Shown: piece by piece, positions 1 to 5,389 of the stretch
Numbering within the stretch: the stretch's first letter is position 1
How the letters are laid out: each line of letters starts with the position of its first letter
Assembly (NCBI GenBank): GCA_030950975.1
Contig: JAUZQL010000065.1
Coordinates: 1 to 7,747, forward strand
Length of the DNA: 7,747 nucleotides
DNA from: Mariprofundaceae bacterium
GTDB lineage: Bacteria; Pseudomonadota; Zetaproteobacteria; Mariprofundales; Mariprofundaceae
Direction: 5' to 3'
Position numbers and translations under genes: made by a program
The notes under the pieces: generated by a model
Seen by the model: only the letters and a program-made list of their open reading frames with translations
Told to the model about the DNA's origin: nothing
Databases searched by the model: none

Positions 1-621
1 CATTGTGTTATTTTAGTCGTGACAAACCCTTTGGATGCGATGGTATATACGGCCAAACAAGTATCAGGTTTTCCAAGGGAACGGGTGATTGGCATGGCAG
101 GTGTGCTTGATTCAGCACGTATGCGCTCGTTTATTGCTGAAAAATTACACGTTTCTATATCTGATGTATCAGCGTTTGTCTTGGGTGGACATGGCGATGC
201 GATGGTACCTTTACCACGTTATGCCACTGTCGCAGGTGTTCCAATTACTGAAATGATGTCTGAACAAGACATTCAGGCGATTTGCGAACGTACCGCAAAA
301 GGTGGTGCTGAAATTGTGCAGTTGCTTAAAATAGGTTCTGCCTTTTATGCACCCGGTGCGGCCGTTGTCGAAATGGCAACATCGATTTTGAAAGATACAG
401 GGCGTATTTTACCATGTGCAGCGTATTTGGAAGGTGAATATGGTATCAATGGTTATTACATGGGTGTGCCTTGTCGCTTGGGTGGTGGTGGTTTGCAATC
501 CGTGGTCGAGCTCGATTTAACGGTTGATGAGCAAGCATCTATGGATGCATCTTTGGATGCCGTGAAAGTATTGGTGAAGCAAGTGGATGGTTTGGATATT
601 GGCAATCATTTTACAACATGA
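1..621 (+). CDS. mdh: Malate dehydrogenase, LDH-like type (5' end cut by window edge)
   Basis: This NAD-dependent TCA-cycle enzyme interconverts malate and oxaloacetate in the cytoplasm. The frame is open from base 1, and the six codons before the GTG at 19 (HCVILV) read straight into TNPLDAMVY, the family's nicotinamide/substrate loop. The gene therefore enters from the left and the GTG is not its start. About 206 residues are visible. The family is usually about 310-320 long, so roughly the first third, with the glycine-rich NAD loop and the mobile loop arginines, is missing. Visible landmarks are LDSARMR, which carries the Asp and Arg that work with the catalytic His; GGHGDAMVPL with that His; and the C-terminal GEYGINGYYMGVP strand region. 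These resemble the LDH-like MDH group more than the E. coli MDH group. A lactate dehydrogenase is possible, but MDH fits better. The specificity residue lies upstream of the window. The TGA stop is followed after 7 nt by a Fur box, and the terminator at 775-806 probably also ends this transcript. Confidence 0.93.
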   Translation, partial: HCVILVVTNPLDAMVYTAKQVSGFPRERVIGMAGVLDSARMRSFIAEKLHVSISDVSAFVLGGHGDAMVPLPRYATVAGVPITEMMSEQDIQAICERTAKGGAEIVQLLKIGSAFYAPGAAVVEMATSILKDTGRILPCAAYLEGEYGINGYYMGVPCRLGGGGLQSVVELDLTVDEQASMDASLDAVKVLVKQVDGLDIGNHFTT

Positions 622-628
622 TATGAGC

Positions 629-647
629 GTAAATGATTATCATTGAG
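629..647 (+). promoter_or_regulatory. Fur box (iron-responsive operator)
   Basis: Bases 632-644 read AATGATTATCATT. The reverse complement of this is the exact 13-bp core of the classical 19-bp Fur consensus (GATAATGATAATCATTATC). Aligned over 19 bases the site matches at 14 positions, with mismatches only in the outer arms. The site is intergenic, 7 nt after the mdh stop, and overlaps a -35 hexamer at 643-648. That is the usual position for repression by Fur-Fe2+. Nothing but the candidate sRNA lies between it and the terminator at 775-806, so it has no evident protein-coding target. Binding is inferred from sequence only. Confidence 0.75.
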
Positions 648-670
648 TGTGTAAATGTACCAAGTATAAA
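643..670 (+). promoter_or_regulatory. Sigma70-type promoter overlapping the Fur box
   Basis: The -35 hexamer TTGAGT (643-648, four of six consensus bases) is separated by 16 nt from the -10 hexamer TATAAA (665-670, five of six). This predicts a start at about A677. The -35 shares five bases with the Fur box, so Fur binding should block RNA polymerase. The promoter points away from mdh towards a stretch with no convincing coding gene that ends in an intrinsic terminator, which is the arrangement of a free-standing sRNA gene. Confidence 0.6.
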
Positions 671-724
671 TAAATTATCATCTAACATTCATGACGCTAT
701 CAATCAAGCGCCTTATCGTTTGGC

Positions 725-767
725 TTGTCTGGTGTCGCCCTCCCCTCCCTCCTTAGACACCAGACAA
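725..767 (+). repeat. Perfect 12-bp inverted repeat with 19-nt C/U-rich loop
   Basis: The left arm TTGTCTGGTGTC (725-736) is the exact reverse complement of the right arm GACACCAGACAA (756-767). The loop (737-755) consists of C and T except for its first base (G) and last base (A), and ends in CTCCTTA, like the 3' end of 16S rRNA. No U-tract follows this hairpin, so it is not itself an intrinsic terminator; a separate terminator lies 8 nt further on. It is best read as the seed-presenting domain of the candidate sRNA. In the genome it could also act as a cruciform or a protein site. Confidence 0.8.
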
Positions 768-774
768 ACTTATT

Positions 775-806
775 GAGAAGCTTCGCATCTGCGGAGCTTC
801 TTTTTT
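775..806 (+). terminator. Rho-independent terminator after mdh and the candidate sRNA
   Basis: The stem GAAGCTTCGC (777-786) pairs with GCGGAGCTTC (791-800) through ten pairs including one G-U. It is extended by A776-T801 and closed by the loop ATCT, and it is followed by six T residues (801-806). On the minus strand no U-tract would follow the hairpin, so it acts for plus-strand transcripts only. It would end both mdh readthrough and the transcript starting near 677. I see no equally clear terminator for the convergent minus-strand operon that ends at 908; bases 807-907 hold only short, weak hairpins. Confidence 0.85.
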
Positions 807-907
807 GTTGAACACCCGAAGTCCTTAGATTCTAAATTTGGTATGCTTTGGAAGTGCTTAACATCAGTTATTCGTAACAGCACATTCAACTGTCCCAATA
901 TCACAGA

Positions 908-1381
908 TTAGTTTTTCTCTTGAATACGTTGAATCAAGCGGGTCGATGAATAACCCTCTAAAAATGGAATAACCCGAACTTCTCCACCTGACTGCATCAC
1001 TTCTTTTGCACCCACAATACTATCAACCGTGTAATCTCCACCTTTCACCAATATATCAGGCATCAAGTGTGTAATCAGTTTTAATGGCGTGTCTTCTGAA
1101 AATGCCACGACCCTATCAACACTGCGTAATGCCGAGAGCATACAAGCACGATCATGCAAAGGGTTGATAGGTCTTGAGGAACCTTTGAGACGTTGAATAG
1201 ACGCATCGTCATTCAAACCCACTATCAAGACATCACCCAAATGTTGGGCATCTTGTAAATAAGTGATATGTCCCGGATGTAATAAGTCAAAACACCCATT
1301 GGTAAAGACCACACGCTGCCCGTCTTTTTTCCATAAACGTCGCTGTTTGCAAGCGGCTTCAAGACTCCATAATGCTTTCAT
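908..1381 (-). CDS. rfaE2: D-glycero-beta-D-manno-heptose 1-phosphate adenylyltransferase (stand-alone RfaE domain II)
   Basis: This cytoplasmic enzyme (also called HldC) transfers AMP from ATP to heptose 1-phosphate to give ADP-heptose for the LPS inner core. The 157-residue product has the nucleotidyltransferase-fold signatures: VVFTNGCFDLLHPGH (residues 24-38, with the HxGH ATP motif at 35-38), VGLNDDAS (54-61), LVKGGDY (111-117) and GYSSTRLI (143-150), the equivalent of the C-terminal ATP-binding motif. In E. coli this domain is fused to the heptose kinase in HldE. Here it stands alone, so a separate kinase must be encoded elsewhere. I chose the ATG at 1381 because it gives the usual length of about 160 and forms an ATGA overlap with the preceding small gene. 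A frame open to 1447 would add 22 atypical residues and run back through that gene. There is only a weak ribosome site (GGGG), so coupled translation is likely. It is last in the rsmI-yraN-gmhA operon. Confidence 0.92.
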   Translation of the reverse strand: MKALWSLEAACKQRRLWKKDGQRVVFTNGCFDLLHPGHITYLQDAQHLGDVLIVGLNDDASIQRLKGSSRPINPLHDRACMLSALRSVDRVVAFSEDTPLKLITHLMPDILVKGGDYTVDSIVGAKEVMQSGGEVRVIPFLEGYSSTRLIQRIQEKN

Positions 1382-1530
1382 CCAGACCCCATGTTGCTTA
1401 AAATCCATGCAATGCCACCACAAACTATCATCAATAAAATATACCACTTGATTGGTTTCTTATAGTTTCTTTGATTCCAATGTTCGGCATCTGTCTTTGA
1501 AGTATCATCATCTAACGGATCATTGGACAT
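1378..1530 (-). CDS. Small single-span membrane protein, 50 residues, function unknown
   Basis: I do not recognise this protein. It begins MSNDPLDDDTSKTDAEHWNQ, an acidic and polar N-terminal half. A basic patch follows (RNYKKPIK, residues 22-29), then one hydrophobic segment of about 17-18 residues (WYILLMIVCGGIAWILSN, roughly 30-47) and the tail MGSG. By the positive-inside rule the N-terminus should be cytoplasmic. I chose the ATG at 1530 because a strong AAGGAG site (1536-1541) lies 5 nt before it. Longer in-frame starts up to 1656 would run into the gmhA 3' end and lack such a site. The TGA stop overlaps the rfaE2 start as ATGA, so the two are probably translated together. The clear ribosome site and coupling argue that it is real. 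A 74-nt gap separates it from gmhA. It may be a small partner of a membrane-bound envelope enzyme, but that is inference. Confidence 0.72.
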   Translation of the reverse strand: MSNDPLDDDTSKTDAEHWNQRNYKKPIKWYILLMIVCGGIAWILSNMGSG

Positions 1531-1535
1531 ATCCA

Positions 1536-1541
1536 CTCCTT
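1536..1541 (-). promoter_or_regulatory. Ribosome-binding site of the small membrane protein gene
   Basis: Read on the minus strand, AAGGAG ends 5 nt before the ATG at 1530 and is preceded by an A-run. This canonical site fixes the start of the 50-residue protein. Through the ATGA overlap it probably also serves rfaE2, which has no good site of its own. Confidence 0.75.
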
Positions 1542-1604
1542 TTTTCACCTTCATATAAAAAATAGGTATGAGGGCTAGCTTCATATCTATATTAGTATAG
1601 TCGG

Positions 1605-2177
1605 TTATTTTCCAAACATCCGTTGATCGATGATGGAACAAAGAATATGTAAGCAAGTAATGTGCATTTCTTGTGTGCGAGCGGTTGAATCCGAATCGAT
1701 ATGTATCGATGTGGGGGATATTTTTGCCATTTCTCCACCATCATGTCCTGTTAATGTAATCGTTTCCATGTCTAATTTTTTTGCTGTTTGTATCGCTTTG
1801 ATGACATTTTGAGAGTTTCCACTGGTTGAAATACCCAATAAAACATCGCCTTTTCGTCCCAGTGCTTCAATTTGCCTTGAAAAAACAGCATTAAACTCAA
1901 AATCATTGGCGATACTGGTCATCACCGATGCATCATTGACCAAAGCAATCGCAGCCAATGCAGGTCGATTCACTTCAAAACGATTGACCAATTCAGCTAC
2001 AAAATGCATCGCATCAGAAGCCGACCCGCCATTGCCACACACCAAAATTTTCCCACCTGATTGTAAGCAATGAATCATCTTTTTTGCTGCTTGCATCAAT
2101 GGGTTTTGTAAATGTTCCAAACATGCTTGGCGTAAGGTAATGCCTGCTTGCATCTGTTCAATAATTAATTCACGCAT
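1605..2177 (-). CDS. gmhA: Phosphoheptose isomerase (sedoheptulose 7-phosphate isomerase)
   Basis: This cytoplasmic SIS-fold enzyme makes heptose 7-phosphate from sedoheptulose 7-phosphate, the first committed step to ADP-heptose. The 190-residue product matches the family length. Visible motifs are the phosphate-binding CGNGGSASDAMHF (47-59), the second loop GISTSGNS (115-122), LTGHDGG (142-148) and RTQEMHITCLHIL (167-179). The residues equivalent to the E. coli catalytic Glu65 and His180 are present (E62 and H172), which supports isomerase activity. The close paralogue DiaA, a DnaA-binding protein that follows yraN in E. coli, lacks that Glu. The C-terminal LHILCSIIDQRMF does look DiaA-like, so the protein may descend from the same locus. 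A co-operonic rfaE2 favours the heptose role. The ATG at 2177 has AAAGGA 7 nt upstream, and yraN ends 18 nt before it. Confidence 0.88.
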   Translation of the reverse strand: MRELIIEQMQAGITLRQACLEHLQNPLMQAAKKMIHCLQSGGKILVCGNGGSASDAMHFVAELVNRFEVNRPALAAIALVNDASVMTSIANDFEFNAVFSRQIEALGRKGDVLLGISTSGNSQNVIKAIQTAKKLDMETITLTGHDGGEMAKISPTSIHIDSDSTARTQEMHITCLHILCSIIDQRMFGK

Positions 2178-2195
2178 AGGTATTTCCTTTTTTCA

Positions 2196-2552
2196 TCAAC
2201 GAAATGCATCTTGGATATGTTCGATGCTTGCCCAACATTTCAAACCCCGAGAAGGCGAAACCATGATTAAATCGAAGCGACATAGCAACATGCTTTGCTT
2301 AGGGTTTTTCATCAACCAAGCCATCGCAGCCGAGCGTAATCTCGCACATTTATCGGGGGTCATCGCTTGTAAACTCGATGTGCGTTGCTGATGTGCTTTG
2401 ACTTCAACAAATGCAATGATGTCATCTTTTTTTGCCACAATATCCAATTCGCCACGACCGCCACGAATATTTCGTGCTAAAATATCATAGCCTTGCCTTT
2501 GCAAAAACAAGGCGGCTTGCTCTTCCCCAGCTCGTCCTTTTTGGGTACTCAA
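2196..2552 (-). CDS. yraN: YraN/UPF0102 family endonuclease-like protein
   Basis: This 118-residue protein belongs to the UPF0102 family, which has a PD-(D/E)XK nuclease-like fold; its cellular role is not well established. The sequence follows the family pattern from end to end: GRAGEEQAALFLQRQGY (6-22), ILARNIRGGRGELDIVA (24-40) and the active-site-like IAFVEVKAH (46-54). Putative metal-binding residues are D37, E50 and K52. The start is a TTG at 2552. No in-frame ATG lies upstream, the family normally begins a few residues before the GRxGE motif, and a good AAAGGTGA site lies 7 nt before the TTG. rsmI ends 13 nt upstream, so the two are translated in close succession. rsmI-yraN-SIS gene neighbourhoods are common in proteobacteria. 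Confidence 0.9.
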   Translation of the reverse strand: MSTQKGRAGEEQAALFLQRQGYDILARNIRGGRGELDIVAKKDDIIAFVEVKAHQQRTSSLQAMTPDKCARLRSAAMAWLMKNPKQSMLLCRFDLIMVSPSRGLKCWASIEHIQDAFR

Positions 2553-2559
2553 AGTATCA

Positions 2560-2567
2560 TCACCTTT
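2560..2567 (-). promoter_or_regulatory. Ribosome-binding site of yraN, overlapping the rsmI stop codon
   Basis: Read on the minus strand, AAAGGTGA includes the last two bases of the rsmI TAA stop (2566-2568) and lies 7 nt before the TTG start at 2552. AGGTGA pairs well with the 16S rRNA 3' end. The site decides the non-ATG start of yraN and suggests translational coupling to rsmI. Confidence 0.65.
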
Positions 2568-3420
2568 AAGACTTGGTAGCCATCATCAATTGATACACAT
2601 GTGAGCGTTTAACATGTAAGTGTTGCGCTACGGTCTTTGCCAAAGCTGATGGAGAAAGGTGTTCATCTTGCATCGCTTGTATGGTTTTAAGAATGGTCTC
2701 ATCATTGATTTCTTCTACATGCAACGGTGCGCCTACCATGACCACAATTTCACCACGTGGTGCTTGAGATTCAAAATGTTCGATGACTTGAGTGACTGTT
2801 CCAGATACAAATTCTTCATATAATTTGGTTAATTCTCGCCCAACGACCAACTCTTTTGAACCAATCACGAGAGATAAATCTTTGAGTGTTTTCAATAAAC
2901 GTCTAGGCGATTCCAGAAATACACAACTATGTGACATGACAGCAATCTGTTGTATTTGTTGTTTACGTGTGCTGCCACTGCGTGCCAAAAAACCCATATA
3001 GGTGAATTGATCAGTGGCTAAACCCGAAGCAGACAACGCAACAATCGGACTGCAAGCCCCCGGAATAGGTACGACCTCACAACCAGCCTGCCGAAGTTGT
3101 CTCACCAAACGATAACCAGGGTCATTGATGAGTGGTGTGCCTGCATCAGAAATTAAAGCCCCAGATTCGCCACGATTCAATCGTTCTAAAATCTTTGTTG
3201 CGATGTGAGCTTCATTATGTTCATGACAGGCAAAGGTGGGCGTATGCACATCATAGTAATCCAATAAACGGCGGCTCGTGCGTGTATCTTCCGCCGCAAT
3301 CCAATCCACTTTTTTAAGTGTTTCAACCGCTCGGTAGCTCATATCTGAGAGGTTACCAATCGGTGTAGCAACGATGAATAATTTACCTCGTGCTTGTGTG
3401 TAGTTATCTTGCGAATCCAT
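2566..3420 (-). CDS. rsmI: 16S rRNA (cytidine1402-2'-O)-methyltransferase
   Basis: RsmI uses S-adenosylmethionine to 2'-O-methylate C1402 of 16S rRNA in the decoding centre. The 284-residue product (E. coli 286) has the tetrapyrrole-methylase-like motifs in order: LFIVATPIGNLSDMSYRA (14-31), AAEDTRTSRRLL (42-53), HEHNE (66-70), ISDAGTPLINDPG (90-102), VPIPGACS (117-124) and the late RELTKLYEEF motif. A C-terminal helical segment (about 235-284) follows. I chose the ATG at 3420 because it puts 13 residues before LFIV, as in E. coli. The frame stays open to 3633, but those extra residues would lie opposite the lpoA signal peptide and look unlike the family. An ATG at 3447 with a weak AAGAAG site is the alternative. 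The start codon shares two bases with that of divergent lpoA. It is the first gene of the minus-strand operon. Confidence 0.95.
   Translation of the reverse strand: MDSQDNYTQARGKLFIVATPIGNLSDMSYRAVETLKKVDWIAAEDTRTSRRLLDYYDVHTPTFACHEHNEAHIATKILERLNRGESGALISDAGTPLINDPGYRLVRQLRQAGCEVVPIPGACSPIVALSASGLATDQFTYMGFLARSGSTRKQQIQQIAVMSHSCVFLESPRRLLKTLKDLSLVIGSKELVVGRELTKLYEEFVSGTVTQVIEHFESQAPRGEIVVMVGAPLHVEEINDETILKTIQAMQDEHLSPSALAKTVAQHLHVKRSHVYQLMMATKS
3382..3410 (+). promoter_or_regulatory. Possible promoter of the lpoA operon inside rsmI
   Basis: TTTACC (3382-3387) and TATCTT (3405-3410) each match four of six sigma70 consensus bases and are separated by 17 nt. The predicted start (about 3417-3419) would coincide with the lpoA ATG and give a leaderless mRNA. 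That agrees with the lack of a Shine-Dalgarno sequence there. The match is weak, and the site lies within rsmI codons. Confidence 0.22.
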
Positions 3421-5389
3421 GAAACGAACGTATCCCCTATTGACCATGTTGTCACTTCTTATGTTAAGTAGTTTAAATGCATGTAGTAGCCATAAAACAA
3501 TCAACGTATCTACTGATGATGAAAGTAAACAGGCACCGATGATTTCAGATGAGAAGTCAAACGTAACACCCACAGTCAAACTTGATCCGATGCAAGCAGT
3601 GACTGATTTAGTACTTAAAGCAGAGAACGCCAATCAATTGCCTGCTGCACTTGCGGGTTTACAGCAATTGGCAACCCATGCCTCATCGCCTGTGAAAGAA
3701 GAAGCGGCTTTTCGCCGTGTTCAACTCTTATTGCAACATCAATACGCCAACGCAGATATAGAAGCACAATATGTATTGCTGGCGTATCCTCATTATCGTT
3801 TAGTTGCTGATTTACATTTTTGGTTGGCACAATGGTGGCAAGTACAAGAACCAGTCGTTAATCCTGATATGGAAGTTGCTCCCATGTTTATGCTTCAAAA
3901 CAGCAGCTATGCCAACCATGTATTGGATGAACTTACGGCGGCTTTACGCCAAGACAATATCAATAATGACTTGCTTCAATCTTGTCTTGCATTGAGTCAA
4001 AAAGTGATTAATCGAGGCGATATTGAACATCGTCGATCATGGTATTTTGCTGCGGCTCATGCTGATTTGGATCACCGTGATTATTGGGTACAACTTGCCA
4101 GTAACGATTTAAGCATTGCTGATTTACAAAGCTTGCAAGCACAACAACTTATTTCGCCTGAGCAAGATGATGCAATTTATTTGCATGTCGCGCGTCAAGC
4201 CATGATGAAAGGTGATATGAATGCCTTGCAGCAACTACTGGCCATGTTACAGATTAAATCCCCCGATTTACCCGTGACTCATAGGGTATCATCGTGGTTA
4301 TATGGTGCTTCTCAACCCTTACATTTGGGTGTCTTGCTACCGCTAACTGGAAAGTATGCTCGTTTTGGTCAACAAGCCCTCAATGGCATTCGTTTGGCTG
4401 CGGATAGACAAGGTCAGCACATCACATTGTCTATTCAAGATACGGCGACAGAGCGTATCGAAGCGGCTTATCAAGCCCTGCATGACGCAGGTGTGGATGC
4501 GATTATTGGCCCTTTGTTAAGCAAGCATACTGAAACATTAGCGACACAATTGGATGCTAATTTACCCATCATGGCATTAAGTATGAGGCAAGATGTGGCA
4601 TCTCTTTCGCCAGCCTTATTTATTCATAATCTTTCACCTGAAACACAAGGTAAGTTCATGGCATCGTATGCTATTTCTCAAGGTTTACACCGTATTGCAG
4701 TCATTCAAACGATGAATAAAAACTCTGAACGAGAAGCCTTATCGTTTATCAATAGTTTTGCTGATTTGGGCGGAGAAATTGCCGATGAAATCACCTTGAA
4801 TGAAGGGATTGATCATCGTCCAACCCTTTTACAACTGCGTGAAAACAGTGATGACAAAGCATTGTTGCAGCAATTGATTGAAAAGCGCGCTCTTTTTATT
4901 CCTGAACAGCGTCTTGATATTCATTTGCCTGTGAATATGGACAGTTTATATCTTGCCAACAATGGTAAACAAGTATCCGAGCTGGCAGGGCAACTTGCTT
5001 ATGTGGATATTCGAAAGATTCCCCTTTTGGGAAGCAGTCGTTGGATGGATGGATATTTGTTAGATGATCGCGGTCGTAACTTGTCTACGGCGCGATTTAT
5101 TCAAGATATACCCAACCCTCATAATTCTGATTTACGCACTCATTTCCACGAAGTTTGGGGTAAAGGTGAACCCTCAAAATTGTTATCTGTGGCGTATGAT
5201 TCGACACAAATATTTATTTTATTGGTGACTCGTTTGGGATTAACAGGCTATGACATCATTCAAGCTTTACATAGTCAGGAAGGGTTTCCGAGTGAAACAG
5301 GGCTTGTTCATTTCAATGATGATGGTGTGGGTGAAAAAACATTTCCGCTTTATCGTATTCAACAACATGCCATTGTTCCCGCTCAATAA
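3419..5389 (+). CDS. lpoA: Penicillin-binding protein activator, LpoA/LppC (YraM) family lipoprotein
   Basis: In gammaproteobacteria LpoA is an outer-membrane lipoprotein that reaches through the periplasm to activate the peptidoglycan synthase PBP1A. This 656-residue product has a lipoprotein signal (MKR, a hydrophobic core, then the lipobox LNAC) with lipidated Cys22. Residue +2 is Ser rather than Asp, as expected for outer-membrane sorting. Residues about 55-295 are helical and TPR-like. From about 300 the periplasmic-binding-protein-like domain starts with LHLGVLLPLTGKYARFGQQA and continues with DAIIGPLLSKHTETLA and, near the C-terminus, IPLLGSSRWMDGY. Length and two-domain order match the family. 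Binding to a PBP is inferred. I chose the ATG at 3419 because only it gives the basic N-terminus of a signal peptide. No Shine-Dalgarno sequence precedes it. It is adjacent to rsmI and yraN as in E. coli, but here yraN sits on the rsmI side. Confidence 0.87.
   Translation: MKRTYPLLTMLSLLMLSSLNACSSHKTINVSTDDESKQAPMISDEKSNVTPTVKLDPMQAVTDLVLKAENANQLPAALAGLQQLATHASSPVKEEAAFRRVQLLLQHQYANADIEAQYVLLAYPHYRLVADLHFWLAQWWQVQEPVVNPDMEVAPMFMLQNSSYANHVLDELTAALRQDNINNDLLQSCLALSQKVINRGDIEHRRSWYFAAAHADLDHRDYWVQLASNDLSIADLQSLQAQQLISPEQDDAIYLHVARQAMMKGDMNALQQLLAMLQIKSPDLPVTHRVSSWLYGASQPLHLGVLLPLTGKYARFGQQALNGIRLAADRQGQHITLSIQDTATERIEAAYQALHDAGVDAIIGPLLSKHTETLATQLDANLPIMALSMRQDVASLSPALFIHNLSPETQGKFMASYAISQGLHRIAVIQTMNKNSEREALSFINSFADLGGEIADEITLNEGIDHRPTLLQLRENSDDKALLQQLIEKRALFIPEQRLDIHLPVNMDSLYLANNGKQVSELAGQLAYVDIRKIPLLGSSRWMDGYLLDDRGRNLSTARFIQDIPNPHNSDLRTHFHEVWGKGEPSKLLSVAYDSTQIFILLVTRLGLTGYDIIQALHSQEGFPSETGLVHFNDDGVGEKTFPLYRIQQHAIVPAQ

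Larger units (their letters stand above)
677..806 (+). ncRNA. Candidate Fur-regulated small RNA, about 130 nt
   Basis: The transcript is predicted from the promoter at 643-670 (start near A677) to the end of the U-tract at 806. It has three parts. The first is an A/U-rich 5' segment (677-724) with at most weak local pairing, such as CAAGC 705-709 with GCTTG 723-727. The second is a perfect 12-bp stem (725-736 with 756-767) presenting a 19-nt unpaired C/U-rich loop (737-755) that contains CUCCUU. The third, after a short A/U-rich linker (768-774), is the terminator hairpin with six U residues. Known iron-responsive sRNAs (RyhB in enterics, PrrF in Pseudomonas, NrrF in Neisseria, FsrA in Bacillus) are Fur-repressed and lower synthesis of iron-using enzymes, often in the TCA cycle. 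FsrA uses C-rich segments to pair with ribosome-binding sites. I recognise no sequence homology to any of these, so the resemblance is in architecture only. The alternative is that the region is just the mdh 3' UTR, or that the RNA is processed from the mdh mRNA. Confidence 0.55.

Noticed and set aside
775..806. Bidirectional terminator also serving the minus-strand operon
   Set aside because: On the minus strand the hairpin is followed by a mixed sequence and not a U-tract, so only plus-strand termination is supported.
1382..1447. Longer rfaE2 starting at 1447
   Set aside because: It would add 22 residues not typical of the family and overlap most of the small membrane gene. The ATG at 1381 forms a clean ATGA junction.
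1507..1516. Ten-base identity with the predicted sRNA 5' end (677-686), making the sRNA complementary to early codons of the small membrane protein mRNA
   Set aside because: A shared 10-mer between an RNA of about 130 nt and a 7.7-kb two-strand window is expected about once or twice by chance, so it is not evidence of targeting.
1587..1600. A/T-rich near-palindrome CTATATTAGTATAG in the gap between gmhA and the small gene, as operator or internal promoter
   Set aside because: The arms are only five bases with a short centre, no convincing -35 lies at proper distance, and short A/T palindromes are common at this base composition.
1605..2177. Calling the SIS protein DiaA because it follows yraN
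   Set aside because: The catalytic Glu and His of phosphoheptose isomerase are both present and rfaE2 is in the same operon. DiaA lacks the Glu.
3421..3633. N-terminal extension of rsmI to an upstream start
   Set aside because: The frame is open, but the added 71 residues lie opposite the lpoA signal peptide and have no counterpart in RsmI proteins. The ATG at 3420 gives the normal length and N-terminus.
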